Below, one piece after another: positions 41,977 to 51,661 of a DNA stretch of 64,000 nucleotides. Numbering within the stretch: the stretch's first letter is position 1; each line of letters starts with the position of its first letter. The DNA comes from Actinokineospora diospyrosa (GTDB lineage: Bacteria; Actinomycetota; Actinomycetes; Mycobacteriales; Pseudonocardiaceae): contig NZ_JAMTCO010000001.1 of assembly GCF_024171925.1 (NCBI RefSeq), forward strand, positions 62,001-126,000, in the 5' to 3' direction. Below the pieces are notes generated by a model. That model made no database searches. It worked only from the letters and a program-made list of their open reading frames with translations, and was not told where the DNA came from. The translations under genes and the position numbers were made by a program.

Positions 41977-42912
41977 ATGGTGCATCCGCCGGATCGGCCC
42001 AGTGAGCTCGGCGTGGGCGGGGACAACGCCATCGCCTACGCGGTGGGGACCGTGGCCGACGAGTGGACGCTGTTGATCCTGCGGTACGCGTTGCGCGACG
42101 GCACCCGGCGGGTCGGGGACTGGCAGCGGTTGTTGCCGATCTCCAACGCCGTGCTGCGGTCGCGGCTGCGGCACCTCAGCGATGTCGGTGTGCTCGTGCC
42201 GGAGGGCGAGCGGGGGCAGCGGGAGTTCGCGCTCAGCAGGCGCGGGGTCGGGCTGTGGCCGTTCCTGCTGAGCGTGTGGGCCTGGGAGCTGACCTGGGCG
42301 GGTGGGACGCGCCCCGGCCTGCCGCGGATGCGGCACACCGCCTGCGGCGCGGTGTTCACCCCGGTGCTGGTGTGCCGCACCTGCGGGGTGCCGGTCGCGC
42401 CGCGCGAGGTGGCCGCCGAGTTCGGGCCGAGCGGGTCGTGGCCGCGGTCGACGCCGACGGCGACGATGCGGCGGCGCTCGAGCGGGTCGACGAGCCTGGG
42501 GCCGGGGTTCTTCCCGCAGAGCCGGGCGGTGCTGGGCGACCGGTGGTCGGCGACCATGCTCGGGGCCGCCTACCTCGGCGCGCGGCGGTTCGCGGACTTC
42601 CAGCGCAGGCTGGGGGCGCCCGCGACCGTGGTGGCCGAGCGGCTGCGCACGTTCACCGCGCTCGGGGTGCTCGCCCCGTCCGAGGGCCCCGAGCCGCTGG
42701 CCCGGTCGCACCACCACCTCACCGACAAGGGGCGGGCGCTGTTCCCGGTGGTGATCAGCGCGCTGGACTGGGGGCAGCGGTGGTTCGTCGCGCCCGAGGG
42801 GCCCGCCGCCGTGCTCGACCACGGTGGGCACCGGTTCGTGCCGGTCCTGGTGTGCTCGGTGTGCGACGAGGCGCTGGCAGGCCGCACGATCGAGGAGGTC
42901 CCCGCTGACTGA
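41977..42912 (+). CDS. HxlR-type regulator with two winged-helix domains
   Basis: A 311-residue protein with two successive HxlR-like winged helices. The first (about residues 15-110) has GTVADEWTLLILRYALRDGTRRVGDWQ, then VLRSRLRHLSDVGVL. The second (about 180-280) has VLGDRWSATMLGAAYLGARRFADFQRRL, then VVAERLRTFTALGVL. Each is followed by a short cysteine motif (HTACG ... VCRTCG; VLVCSVCDEAL). Normal HxlR proteins are about 120 residues and dimerise; this one looks like a fused dimer. It probably controls the carotenoid oxygenase/thiolase locus. The ATG at 41977 is the likeliest start, with GTG at 41974 also possible. Confidence 0.83.
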   Translation: MVHPPDRPSELGVGGDNAIAYAVGTVADEWTLLILRYALRDGTRRVGDWQRLLPISNAVLRSRLRHLSDVGVLVPEGERGQREFALSRRGVGLWPFLLSVWAWELTWAGGTRPGLPRMRHTACGAVFTPVLVCRTCGVPVAPREVAAEFGPSGSWPRSTPTATMRRRSSGSTSLGPGFFPQSRAVLGDRWSATMLGAAYLGARRFADFQRRLGAPATVVAERLRTFTALGVLAPSEGPEPLARSHHHLTDKGRALFPVVISALDWGQRWFVAPEGPAAVLDHGGHRFVPVLVCSVCDEALAGRTIEEVPAD

Positions 42913-42959
42913 TCGGATCGGCGTGCAACCCCAGGGTGACCGGGATCCGTCCTGAGGGC

Positions 42960-43466
42960 ATGAAACGCCTAGGAACCAGCATTGGCGCAGGCGTTCTGCT
43001 CACGGTGTTGACCGCGTGCGCCGGACAGGAGACCGCCAGCCCGCCGCCGGACCCCGCGTCCGCGCCGCCGACCTCGTCGTCGGCCGCGATCCCGCCGGGT
43101 GTCCCGCCGACCGAGTCCACCGAGCCGGACCGCCAGCCCGCGCGGACACCCCCGTCGGGTGGCACCGAGGTACCGGCCGGGCAGATCGACGCGACCGGGG
43201 TGGTCGAGGACTACCCGACGGTGGTGTGGACCGAGAACGACGGCACCGATGTCGGTGTGGTGGCCCAGGAAGGCGGCTGCGGCAAGGCGAGCGCCGAGGT
43301 CGCGGCGCAGACCGCGACCCAGGTCGTGATCACGCTGGTGGAGACCCAACCCGCCAAACCCGTGCAGTGCACGATGGACCTCCGGTTCCCGAAGCTGTCG
43401 GTGAACCTGGACAAACCGCTGGGGGAGCGCAAGGTCGTGCTCAAGAGCGAGCAGCGGGTCGGGTAA
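42960..43466 (+). CDS. Lipoprotein of unknown function, paralogue 1
   Basis: A 168-residue exported lipoprotein. The signal peptide ends in a lipobox (LLTVLTAC, Cys near residue 20). A Pro/Ser/Thr-rich linker (about 25-75) leads to a small domain with two cysteines (EGGCGKASAEV ... PVQCTMDLRFP) that may form a disulfide. The C-terminal pattern PLGERKVVL matches PVGDRTVEV of the next lipoprotein, so the two are diverged tandem paralogues. No named domain was recognised. A strong terminator separates the pair. Confidence 0.75.
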   Translation: MKRLGTSIGAGVLLTVLTACAGQETASPPPDPASAPPTSSSAAIPPGVPPTESTEPDRQPARTPPSGGTEVPAGQIDATGVVEDYPTVVWTENDGTDVGVVAQEGGCGKASAEVAAQTATQVVITLVETQPAKPVQCTMDLRFPKLSVNLDKPLGERKVVLKSEQRVG

Positions 43467-43508
43467 TTCCCTTTACACCGACCACATAAACCGAACATCC
43501 TCCCCCCG

Positions 43509-43546
43509 GGTGCCCCGGTCGGCATTGCCCCGCCGACCGGGGCACC
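43509..43546 (+). terminator. Terminator between the two lipoprotein genes
   Basis: GGTGCCCCGGTCGGC (43509-43523) and its exact reverse complement (43532-43546) form a 15-bp stem with an 8-base loop, 42 bases past the first lipoprotein stop. Confidence 0.85.
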
Positions 43547-43594
43547 GTTGCGCGTCCGTGCAACCGCGACGGTGTCCGCTACCGTCCTGGGACT

Positions 43595-44143
43595 ATGAAG
43601 ACCACTCTGTCCACGGCCGTCGCGGCCCTGGCCCTGCTCGTGCTCGCGGGCTGCGGCGGCGCGGCCGACCAGGCCGACCAGGCGCCCGCGCCGGGCACCA
43701 CCCAGCCCGCCTCGGCCGCACCCACCACCGAGGGCTCGCAGCCCCCGCAGACCGGCCCCGCGCCGACCAAGCCCCAGGTCCCGCAGGTCACCATCGCCCC
43801 GGACGGCAAGGTGAGCGTCCCCGCCGGGTTCAAGGAACTGCCCGCCAAGCAGGTCAACGCCAAGGCCCTCCCGGAGAGCTACAAGGAACGCCGCGTGTGG
43901 GCGTCCGAGGACGGCAAGTCGCTGCAGCTGGTCGGCATCGCCAGTGACTCGTGCGCGGGCGTCGATGCCCAGGTCCTCGAGGCGACCGAGGCCGTCGTCA
44001 AGGTCTCGCTGGCCCCGATGACCTCGCCGCAGGGCGGCACCGAGGGCAAGATGTGCGCCACCGTGATCACCCCGCGCCCGGTCGAGGTCCCCCTCGAGCA
44101 GCCCGTCGGTGACCGCACCGTCGAGGTCGTCGCGGGCGGCTGA
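43595..44143 (+). CDS. Lipoprotein of unknown function, paralogue 2
   Basis: A 182-residue lipoprotein with a clear lipobox (LLVLAGC, Cys near residue 19) and a Pro/Ala/Thr/Gln-rich linker (about 25-65). The C-terminal domain holds two cysteines (ASDSCAGVDAQV ... GKMCATVITPRP). Cysteine spacing, the preceding strand pattern and the ending PVGDRTVEVV parallel the lipoprotein just upstream. It probably lies on the outer face of the membrane. A terminator follows. Confidence 0.77.
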   Translation: MKTTLSTAVAALALLVLAGCGGAADQADQAPAPGTTQPASAAPTTEGSQPPQTGPAPTKPQVPQVTIAPDGKVSVPAGFKELPAKQVNAKALPESYKERRVWASEDGKSLQLVGIASDSCAGVDAQVLEATEAVVKVSLAPMTSPQGGTEGKMCATVITPRPVEVPLEQPVGDRTVEVVAGG

Positions 44144-44182
44144 GCCCACCCCGCCGCAGTACCGCGGTACCCACGTCCCCGA

Positions 44183-44217
44183 GGTCGGGGCAGCCAACCC
44201 TGTGGTCTGCCCCGACC
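44183..44217. terminator. Bidirectional terminator between lipoprotein and VOC genes
   Basis: GGTCGGGGCAG (44183-44193) pairs perfectly with CTGCCCCGACC (44207-44217). It sits between convergent genes, and a run of A (T on the minus strand reading) follows at 44219-44224. Confidence 0.8.
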
Positions 44218-44227
44218 CCAAAAACCG

Positions 44228-44617
44228 CTACCGCGCGGGCCACCCGCCGTAGGGGACGGTGAGGGCCTCGAGGTAGTGCCCGTCGGGGTCCACGAAGTAG
44301 ACGCCGCGCCCGCCGTCGTTGGTGTTGATCTCATCGGGCCGGTTCTGCGCCGGGTCGGCCCAGTGCGCGATGCCGCGCGTGGTGATCCGCGCGTAGATCT
44401 CGTCGAACTCGGCCTCGCTGACCAGGAACGCCAGGTGCGTCGGCGCGAAGTCGGTGCCCGGCTCGGCGTAGTCGAGGCTCACGCCGTTGGCGAGGGTCAC
44501 CGCGTAGAACGGGCCGAACGGCACCGGGGCGGGCAGCCCGAGCATGTCGGCGAGGAAGTGCGCCGCGGCCCGCTTGTCGCGCGCGGGAACGATTGTGTGG
44601 TTGAACTGGATCGCCAT
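44228..44617 (-). CDS. VOC (glyoxalase/dioxygenase-fold) family protein
   Basis: A 129-residue vicinal-oxygen-chelate protein with paired beta-alpha-beta-beta-beta modules. NHTIVPARDKRAAAHFLADMLGLP opens the first, and GGRGVYFVDPDGHYLEALTVPYG closes the second. His near the N-terminus and Glu in HYLEALT are possible metal ligands. Relatives include glyoxalases, dioxygenases and fosfomycin-resistance proteins; the substrate cannot be assigned. It lies 122 bases downstream of the fumarase gene's end side, transcribed in the same direction. Confidence 0.86.
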   Translation of the reverse strand: MAIQFNHTIVPARDKRAAAHFLADMLGLPAPVPFGPFYAVTLANGVSLDYAEPGTDFAPTHLAFLVSEAEFDEIYARITTRGIAHWADPAQNRPDEINTNDGGRGVYFVDPDGHYLEALTVPYGGWPAR

Positions 44618-44739
44618 CGAAGGTGGGGTCCTCGCGTCTCGGTACCTCCATGCCGCGGCGTTGACCGCCCCGGCACGCGATACCCCTCGATGCAACACCG
44701 GGGGCCGCGCGCGGTCAAACGCGCGGCCCGAACCTGCCG

Positions 44740-46401
<1,662 letters not shown>

Positions 46402-46567
46402 GATGAGCGGGCTCCCTTGCACGCGTCCGGATCCGCAAAACGTACTCCTCGGCGCCGCCTCCGCCGGGGTGCTCCGCACGTGGTCCTGGCCACGCGGGCG
46501 CGCTGCGGTCCCGGCCCGGCCGCGAAACCGGGTGCGCGCGGCGCTATCGGCTATTTTCGGACATAAG

Positions 46568-46585
46568 CGGGATGGTTTTATCCCG
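46568..46585. promoter_or_regulatory. Small palindrome in the AT-rich fumarase/XRE divergent region
   Basis: CGGGAT (46568-46573) and ATCCCG (46580-46585) flank GGTTTT. The octamer TTTTATCC occurs twice, here and at about 46599-46606, in the most AT-rich stretch of the neighbourhood. It could be an operator for the XRE regulator or for fumarase. Confidence 0.4.
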
Positions 46586-46681
46586 GCTTTGAGAATGCTT
46601 TTATCCATACCGCTGCCCTGCTTGTCGGAAATGCCGAGCGGCTATTCTTTGCTTTCGGTGTGCCGAGCGCGGAGGAGTCAC

Positions 46682-47098
46682 GTGGCTGGCGTTGTTGGTG
46701 ACTGGGACGCCGTGTCGCGCGAGATCAAGCGGCGGATGGACGAGCGGGAAATGAACCAGGCCGCGCTCATCGAGAAATCCGGCATCTCGAAAGCGGTCGT
46801 CGCCGAACTGCAGAACAACACGAAGCGGCGGACCCGATCCGACCACGTGCTGCGCGCGCTGTCGGAGGCGTTGGGCCTGCACCCGGAACACCTGCGGCAC
46901 ATCGCGCAGGACCGCGAGCCGCAGCCGCTGGGCGAACCCGCCATCCGCTCCGACGCCGACATCGCGGGCAGGCTCGACGCGCTCGACTACCGGGTGGCCG
47001 AGATCAAGCAGATGCTCGGCGTGCTGACCGACGCGATCCTCGGTGGCACGACCTTCACCACCGTCGACGTCCGCGGCACCGACGACCGGCAGGACTAG
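46682..47098 (+). CDS. XRE-family helix-turn-helix regulator
   Basis: A 138-residue DNA-binding protein. The Cro/C1-type domain spans about residues 10-75 (AVSREIKRRMDEREMNQAALIEKSGISKAVVAELQNN), ending with a LSEALGLHPEHLRHIAQ helix. The C-terminal part (ALDYRVAEIKQMLGVLTDAILGG) is helical and may dimerise. The GTG at 46682 has a strong GGAGGAG site 5 bases upstream. TTGTCG (46622) and TATTCT (46643) could form a promoter with short spacing. It is divergent from fumarase. Its target is unknown. Confidence 0.85.
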   Translation: MAGVVGDWDAVSREIKRRMDEREMNQAALIEKSGISKAVVAELQNNTKRRTRSDHVLRALSEALGLHPEHLRHIAQDREPQPLGEPAIRSDADIAGRLDALDYRVAEIKQMLGVLTDAILGGTTFTTVDVRGTDDRQD

Positions 47099-47305
47099 CG
47101 GACCGGCACGACCAGCGGGGCCGACCGGACTGGCGGGGCCGCACATGCCGGAAGGCCGGGGCGGCCCCCGGCCGTCCCGACCTCCCGTCGCGGGCGGCGG
47201 AGGACTCCAGTATCGAGTTCCGCGCCGCGTGGTGTGTGTGGGTGTGTGCTCACTACGCTGCCGTGACTCGCGTCACATGTCAACGCCGCTATCCGTGTGA
47301 TGTCG

Positions 47306-47327
47306 CGAACCGGACCGCCCCGGTTCG
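47306..47327 (-). terminator. Terminator after sigB
   Basis: CGAACCGG (47306-47313) and CCGGTTCG (47320-47327) form a perfect 8-bp stem with a 6-base loop just past the sigma gene stop on the minus strand. Confidence 0.6.
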
Positions 47328-47334
47328 GCCGGGG

Positions 47335-48309
47335 TCAGCTGGCGTAGGCGCGCAGCTTCTCGGCCCGCTCGCCCTGGCGCAGCTTGGACATGACCTCGCG
47401 CTCGATCTGGCGGACCCGCTCGCGGGAGAGGCCGAAGCTCTTGCCGATCTGGTCCAGGGTGCGCGGCTGGCCGTCGTCGAGGCCGTAGCGCAGCCGGATG
47501 ACCGACTGCTCCCGCTCGTCGAGGGTGGCCAGCACCCGGCGCATGTCGTCCTGCAGCAGCCCGGAGATGACCGCGCTCTCGGCGTCGGTGGCCTCGCCGT
47601 CCTCGATGAAGTCACCGAGCGGGGCGTCCTCCTCCGCGCCGACCGGCATGTCCAGGCTCACCGGGTCGCGGGCGTGGTCGAGCAGGTCGGCGACCTTCTG
47701 CGGGGTCAGCCCGGCCTCCTTGGCCAGCTCGTCCTTGGTGGCCTCGCGGCCGAGCTGCTGGTGCAGGTCGCGCTTGATCCTGGCCAGCTTGTTGACCTGC
47801 TCCACCAGGTGGACCGGCAGCCGGATGGTGCGGCCCTGGTCGGCCATGCCCCGGGTGATCGCCTGGCGGATCCACCACGTGGCGTAGGTGGAGAACTTGA
47901 AACCCTTGGTGTAGTCGAACTTCTCCACCGCGCGGATCAGACCCAGGTTCCCCTCCTGGATCAGGTCCAGCAGCGGCATGCCGCGACCGGTGTAGCGCTT
48001 GGCCAGCGACACCACCAGGCGCAGGTTCGCCTCCAACAGGTGGTTCTTGCCCACGTGCCCGTCGGCGATCAGCGCGCGCAGCTCGGCGCGCCGCGCCGGG
48101 GACAGCTCCGGGGAGGTCTCGAGCATGTGCTGCGCGAAGACCCCCGCCTCGATGCGCTTGGCCAGCTCCACCTCCTGGGCGGCGGTGAGCAGTGCGGTGC
48201 GCCCGATCCCGTTGAGGTAGACGCGCACCAAGTCGGCCGCGGGGCCCTGCGCGTCGAGGTCGGCCTCATAGGTGAGCTCTCCCGGCTCACGCTGCTGCGG
48301 GACCGTCAT
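47335..48309 (-). CDS. sigB: Principal-like (group 2) RNA polymerase sigma factor, SigB type
   Basis: A 324-residue sigma-70 protein without the long region 1.1 of the primary factor. Regions 1.2-2 ([31 protein letters not shown], then [37 protein letters not shown]), region 3 ([16 protein letters not shown]) and region 4.2 ([29 protein letters not shown]) are complete. Size and sequence fit actinobacterial SigB. A GGGAGG site precedes the ATG. TTGACA occurs on the minus strand at 48341-48346, but no good -10 follows at normal spacing. Confidence 0.94.
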   Translation of the reverse strand: MTVPQQREPGELTYEADLDAQGPAADLVRVYLNGIGRTALLTAAQEVELAKRIEAGVFAQHMLETSPELSPARRAELRALIADGHVGKNHLLEANLRLVVSLAKRYTGRGMPLLDLIQEGNLGLIRAVEKFDYTKGFKFSTYATWWIRQAITRGMADQGRTIRLPVHLVEQVNKLARIKRDLHQQLGREATKDELAKEAGLTPQKVADLLDHARDPVSLDMPVGAEEDAPLGDFIEDGEATDAESAVISGLLQDDMRRVLATLDEREQSVIRLRYGLDDGQPRTLDQIGKSFGLSRERVRQIEREVMSKLRQGERAEKLRAYAS

Positions 48310-48577
48310 GGTGCTCCCTCCCCCTGTAGGTGGTTCTGCCTGTCAAACGTGGCGGGGGGTGGATTCGTTCCCGTGCCCTCCCACTGTGATGACGTCGCCG
48401 GGCGCTCTGGCGTTGTTCAGGTTTGCCTGAGGTTTCGCTGAGAACCCGGGTGCCGGTCACGGCTCACGGTGGCAGTGCGGGATCCGGTGTCACATCAACC
48501 TTTGGGCGGAAGGTCAAGTCAACCGTGTGGGTGAGTACGACCGTCTAACGGCGACGGTCAGTGCGGTATGCCCCGGT

Positions 48578-49003
48578 TCAGAGGTCGATCAGAACGGTGA
48601 ACGGTCCGTCGTTGACGCTCTCCACCGCCATGGTGGCGCCGAACCTGCCGGTGGCCACCCGCGCGCCGCGGGCGCGCAGCGCGGTGATCGTCGCGGCCAC
48701 CAGCGGTTCCGCGTGCTCCGGTCGGGCGGCCGCGGTCCACGACGGCCGCCTCCCCTTGCGGGTGTCGCCGTAGAGTGTGAACTGACTCACCACGAGTAGC
48801 GGTGCGCCGGTCGTGGCGCAGGACTGCTCATCGCGCAGGACCCGCAACTCGTGCAGTTTGCGGGCCATCGTCGCCGCGGTGTCCTCGGTGTCGGCCACAT
48901 GCACGCCCAGCAGCACCAGCAACCCGGCCTCGGTGATCTCGCCGACGGTCTCCCCGTCGACGACGACCTTCGCCCGGCTCACCCGGGCCGCGACGGCCCT
49001 CAC
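48578..49003 (-). CDS. dtd: D-aminoacyl-tRNA deacylase
   Basis: A 141-residue enzyme that removes D-amino acids (and glycine mischarged on tRNA-Ala) from tRNA. The characteristic segments are MRAVAARVSRAKVVVDGE at the start, the SQFTLYGDTRKGRRPSW motif, and VNDGPFTVLIDL at the end with the Gly-Pro loop. The length is typical. It starts with GTG (AVAARVSRA follows). It is 37 bases from the end of the neighbouring methyltransferase gene on the same strand. Confidence 0.95.
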   Translation of the reverse strand: MRAVAARVSRAKVVVDGETVGEITEAGLLVLLGVHVADTEDTAATMARKLHELRVLRDEQSCATTGAPLLVVSQFTLYGDTRKGRRPSWTAAARPEHAEPLVAATITALRARGARVATGRFGATMAVESVNDGPFTVLIDL

Positions 49004-49040
49004 CCGCGCACCCGGAACGGACTCTGGTCCGGTTGCCGCC

Positions 49041-50537
49041 TCACGCGCTCTCCTCGGGCAGCAGCATCCCGTGCGTCACGAGGTCGACCACGACCGGCAG
49101 CGCCGCTCGCACGACCTCGTCGGTCGGCAGGCCGTTGGCCGCCGCGAGCAGGCTCAGCAGGTCGCCCAGCGGCACCTGCCCCTGGCAGCCCGCGAGCAGC
49201 GCGGTGACCAGCTCATCGGTCTCCTGCTGCCAGCCGGGGCCGTCGGTGCGGTGCAGCCTGCGCACCAGCTCCTTCCAGCCGTCCCCGGTCGGCTCGGCGA
49301 CGCGTTCCAGCACCACGGTGGGGGAGACGGTGAACCGCGTGCCCACCAGCCGCGCGGGGTCGGCGTTGGCGCGCAGCCAGGCGACCCGGTCCAGCCAGCC
49401 GCCCGCCTCGGGGCCCAGCGGGTCGTCGTAGGCGTGCCGCAGGTCCTCGCAGGCGACCTCGGTGTCGGTTCCGGTGGCCCGCAGCGTGACGAACCCGAAC
49501 CCGACGCCGACCACGTCGTTGGCCTCGAACCAGTCCAGCCAGGCCGCCGCCTTCGCCGAGCCCTCGGCCGAGCGCGGGTCGATCCCGGCGTCGCGCAGCC
49601 AGGTGCCCACGTACATCGCGGGCTCGGCCACGTCCCGCTGGACGAACCAGGCGTCGACGCCCTCGTCGGGCAGCCAGCCGGTGACCCGCTCCGCCCAGTC
49701 CTCGCCGCGGCGGTGCAGCCAGGACGCCAGCAGTTGCCCGACCCCGCCCGGCGCCAGCACGTCCGGGAGCCCGCGCACCACGAGCGCGCTCGCGTCGTCG
49801 CCCGCGAGCCCCGAGTCGCGGTAGGTGTAGTCCACCCGGGGCGGGCCGACCACGAACGGCGGGTTGCACACCACCTGGTCGAACCGCCGCCCGGCGACCG
49901 GCTCGAACCAGGACCCGCGGGCGGTCTCCACGTCCAGCCCGTTGAGCCGGAACGTCGCCGAGGCCAGGGCCAGGCAGCGCGGCGACAGGTCGGTCGCGGT
50001 GATCCGCGCGGCGTGCCTGCTCGCGTGCAGCGCCTGCACCCCGCACCCGGTGCCCAGGTCGAGCAGCGAGTCGACCTCCCTGCGCACGGTCGCTCGCGCC
50101 AAGCTGAGCGAGGCGTGCCCGATGCCGAGCACGTGGTCGGTGCCCACGGGGCGGCCCGCCTGCTCGGCGTCGAGGTCGGCCACCACCCACCAGGACCCCT
50201 CGTCGTCGCCGTACGGGCGCAGGTCGAGCCCGGCGCGCGCGGTGTCGCCGGACACCGCCACCAGCCCCACCGCCGCGGCGTCGGCCAGGTCGAGCCCGCT
50301 GAGCGCGGCGCGCGCCCGCGCGAGCGGGACGGTGTCGCCGACCAGGAACATCCGGATGAGCGTCGCCAGCGGCCCGCCGTCGGCGGTGCGGCGGCGGGCG
50401 GGCTCGGGCTCACCGCGGCCGAGCGCGGCGTGCGCCTGGTCGCCCAGCGCCGCCACCACCCCGTCCGCGTCGTAGCCGACCACCCGAAGCGCCTCAGCCA
50501 AGCGCGCGCAGAACTCGTCCGAGAAGTGGGGAAGCAC
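49041..50537 (-). CDS. Class I SAM-dependent methyltransferase with N-terminal extension
   Basis: A protein of about 498 residues. An N-terminal helical/winged region of about 150 residues (LARARAALSGLDLADAAAVGLVAV) precedes a Rossmann methyltransferase core with motif I LLDLGTGCGVQALHAS and motif IV VVCNPPFVVG. NPPF-type enzymes methylate nitrogen in nucleic-acid bases or glutamine. A C-terminal region of about 150 residues completes the fold. The start is uncertain: GTG at 50537 (then LPHFSDEF) or at 50558. An upstream in-frame low-complexity Gly/Arg/Gln stretch back to 50675 is probably untranslated. The target is unknown; a DNA-box-like TTGTCCACA lies upstream at 50720. Confidence 0.82.
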   Translation of the reverse strand: MLPHFSDEFCARLAEALRVVGYDADGVVAALGDQAHAALGRGEPEPARRRTADGGPLATLIRMFLVGDTVPLARARAALSGLDLADAAAVGLVAVSGDTARAGLDLRPYGDDEGSWWVVADLDAEQAGRPVGTDHVLGIGHASLSLARATVRREVDSLLDLGTGCGVQALHASRHAARITATDLSPRCLALASATFRLNGLDVETARGSWFEPVAGRRFDQVVCNPPFVVGPPRVDYTYRDSGLAGDDASALVVRGLPDVLAPGGVGQLLASWLHRRGEDWAERVTGWLPDEGVDAWFVQRDVAEPAMYVGTWLRDAGIDPRSAEGSAKAAAWLDWFEANDVVGVGFGFVTLRATGTDTEVACEDLRHAYDDPLGPEAGGWLDRVAWLRANADPARLVGTRFTVSPTVVLERVAEPTGDGWKELVRRLHRTDGPGWQQETDELVTALLAGCQGQVPLGDLLSLLAAANGLPTDEVVRAALPVVVDLVTHGMLLPEESA

Positions 50538-50719
50538 GCCCGAATGCTCGCACGCCACCCCGCCGCCGACCCGCGGGCCCGGGCCGCGCCCGGCGCCCCG
50601 TCCTGTGCCCTGTTCTGTGCCCTGTCCCGCACCCCGCTGGGTGCGCCGCTGCGCGCCCTGTCCGCTGTCCCCCATCGCATGACCGCAGGGTGACAGGGTT
50701 CGGCGCGCGGCGCGCCGAG

Positions 50720-50728
50720 TTGTCCACA
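50720..50728 (+). promoter_or_regulatory. Single exact DnaA box
   Basis: TTGTCCACA, the actinobacterial DnaA box, lies in the short gap between the two minus-strand methyltransferase genes. Confidence 0.4.
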
Positions 50729-50740
50729 GGGGTCAGCGGG

Positions 50741-51244
50741 TCATACGCGGGTGATGAGGTGGAAGTGGCCGGGGAGGCGGTAGCGGGCGACGATCTCGGC
50801 GCCGAGCAGCGTCGCGGCGTCGCGCGCCTGCCCGGCCGTGGGCAGCGGGCCCAGCAGCGACAGCAGGCCACCGGGGCGCAGCGGGGCGGTCACCGCGCGC
50901 AACAGCGCGACCGGGTCCTCGGCGTAGTGCAGCAACTCGTGGCACAGCACCACGTCGAAGTCGCCCGCGCGGAACAGCTCCGGCGCGTCCTCGGCGCCCG
51001 CTTGGGCCACCCGCACGGTCACCCCGCGCACGTAGGCGTGCGCCAGCGCGTCGGCGAGCATCGCGCCAGCCGGGTCGAGGATGGTGACCTCGTGGCCGAG
51101 CGCGGCCAGCGGCACGCCGTCCTCACCGCGCCCGCCCGCCACGTCCAGCACCCGGCACGGCTCGGTGAGGTGGCGGACCAGGTTGGCCTCGGCCATGCGG
51201 TGTCGGGTCGACGCCCCGAATCCCTCGACCGCGAATCCAGTCAT
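50741..51244 (-). CDS. Short class I SAM-dependent methyltransferase
   Basis: A 167-residue methyltransferase. Motif I is VLDVAGGRGEDGVPLAALG (about residues 32-50), followed by the acidic ILDPAGAML and the motif IV-like FDVVLCHELLHYAED and LRPGGLLSLLG. It ends soon after the core (YRLPGHFHLITRV), so it is smaller than the usual 230-260 residues and lacks a clear substrate-binding C-terminal extension. The ATG at 51244 has AAGAAG as a weak ribosome site. The substrate is unknown, and C-terminal truncation is possible. Confidence 0.8.
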   Translation of the reverse strand: MTGFAVEGFGASTRHRMAEANLVRHLTEPCRVLDVAGGRGEDGVPLAALGHEVTILDPAGAMLADALAHAYVRGVTVRVAQAGAEDAPELFRAGDFDVVLCHELLHYAEDPVALLRAVTAPLRPGGLLSLLGPLPTAGQARDAATLLGAEIVARYRLPGHFHLITRV

Positions 51245-51346
51245 AAACCATCTTCTTACCGGCAACCGGGGGATTCCCGATCCAGTTCTACCCGGATGGC
51301 GCAGTAGGCCCGCCGAGGTGAGAGGATGGTGGCCGGAGGTGGTGTC

Positions 51347-51661
51347 GTGAAGGGCTCCGAGCGGGACGACACCCCGGTTCTGATCACCGAGGCCGCGCCG
51401 TCGTACGAGGACCAGTTCGCCGCGCGCAAGCGCAAGTACATGATCATGATGGGCTTGCGCATCCCGTGCCTGCTGCTGGCCGGGCTCACCTACCAGACCT
51501 GGTGGCTGGCGCTGGGTTTCGTCGCCCTGTCGATCCCGCTGCCGTGGATGGCGGTGCTCGTCGCCAACGACCGCCCGCCGCGCAAGGTGGAGAAGGTCAA
51601 CCGCTACCAGCGCGACCCCAAGGCCATCGATTCGACCGGTCGCGAGGTCATCGACGGCTGA
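51347..51661 (+). CDS. DUF3099 domain membrane protein
   Basis: A protein of about 104 residues conserved in actinobacteria. DTPVLITEAAPSYEDQFAARKRKYMIMM leads into two transmembrane helices (about residues 35-55 and 58-80; MGLRIPCLLLAGLTYQTWWLALGFVALSIPLPWMAVLVAN). A short basic cytoplasmic tail (RPPRKVEKVNRYQRDP) follows. This is the DUF3099 architecture, of unknown function. The GTG at 51347 follows GGAGG by 7 bases; an in-frame ATG at 51326 with GAGG is equally plausible. The 3' end overlaps the PfkB gene by 14 bases, tail to tail. Confidence 0.84.
   Translation: MKGSERDDTPVLITEAAPSYEDQFAARKRKYMIMMGLRIPCLLLAGLTYQTWWLALGFVALSIPLPWMAVLVANDRPPRKVEKVNRYQRDPKAIDSTGREVIDG

Noticed and set aside
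40366-42831. Minus-strand open frame of over 800 codons
   Set aside because: It is a proline/arginine/histidine-rich shadow of the carotenoid oxygenase and HxlR-like genes.
50538-50675. Extended N-terminus of the NPPF methyltransferase
   Set aside because: The added 46 residues are low-complexity Gly/Arg/Gln, not typical of the family, with better starts at 50537 or 50558.
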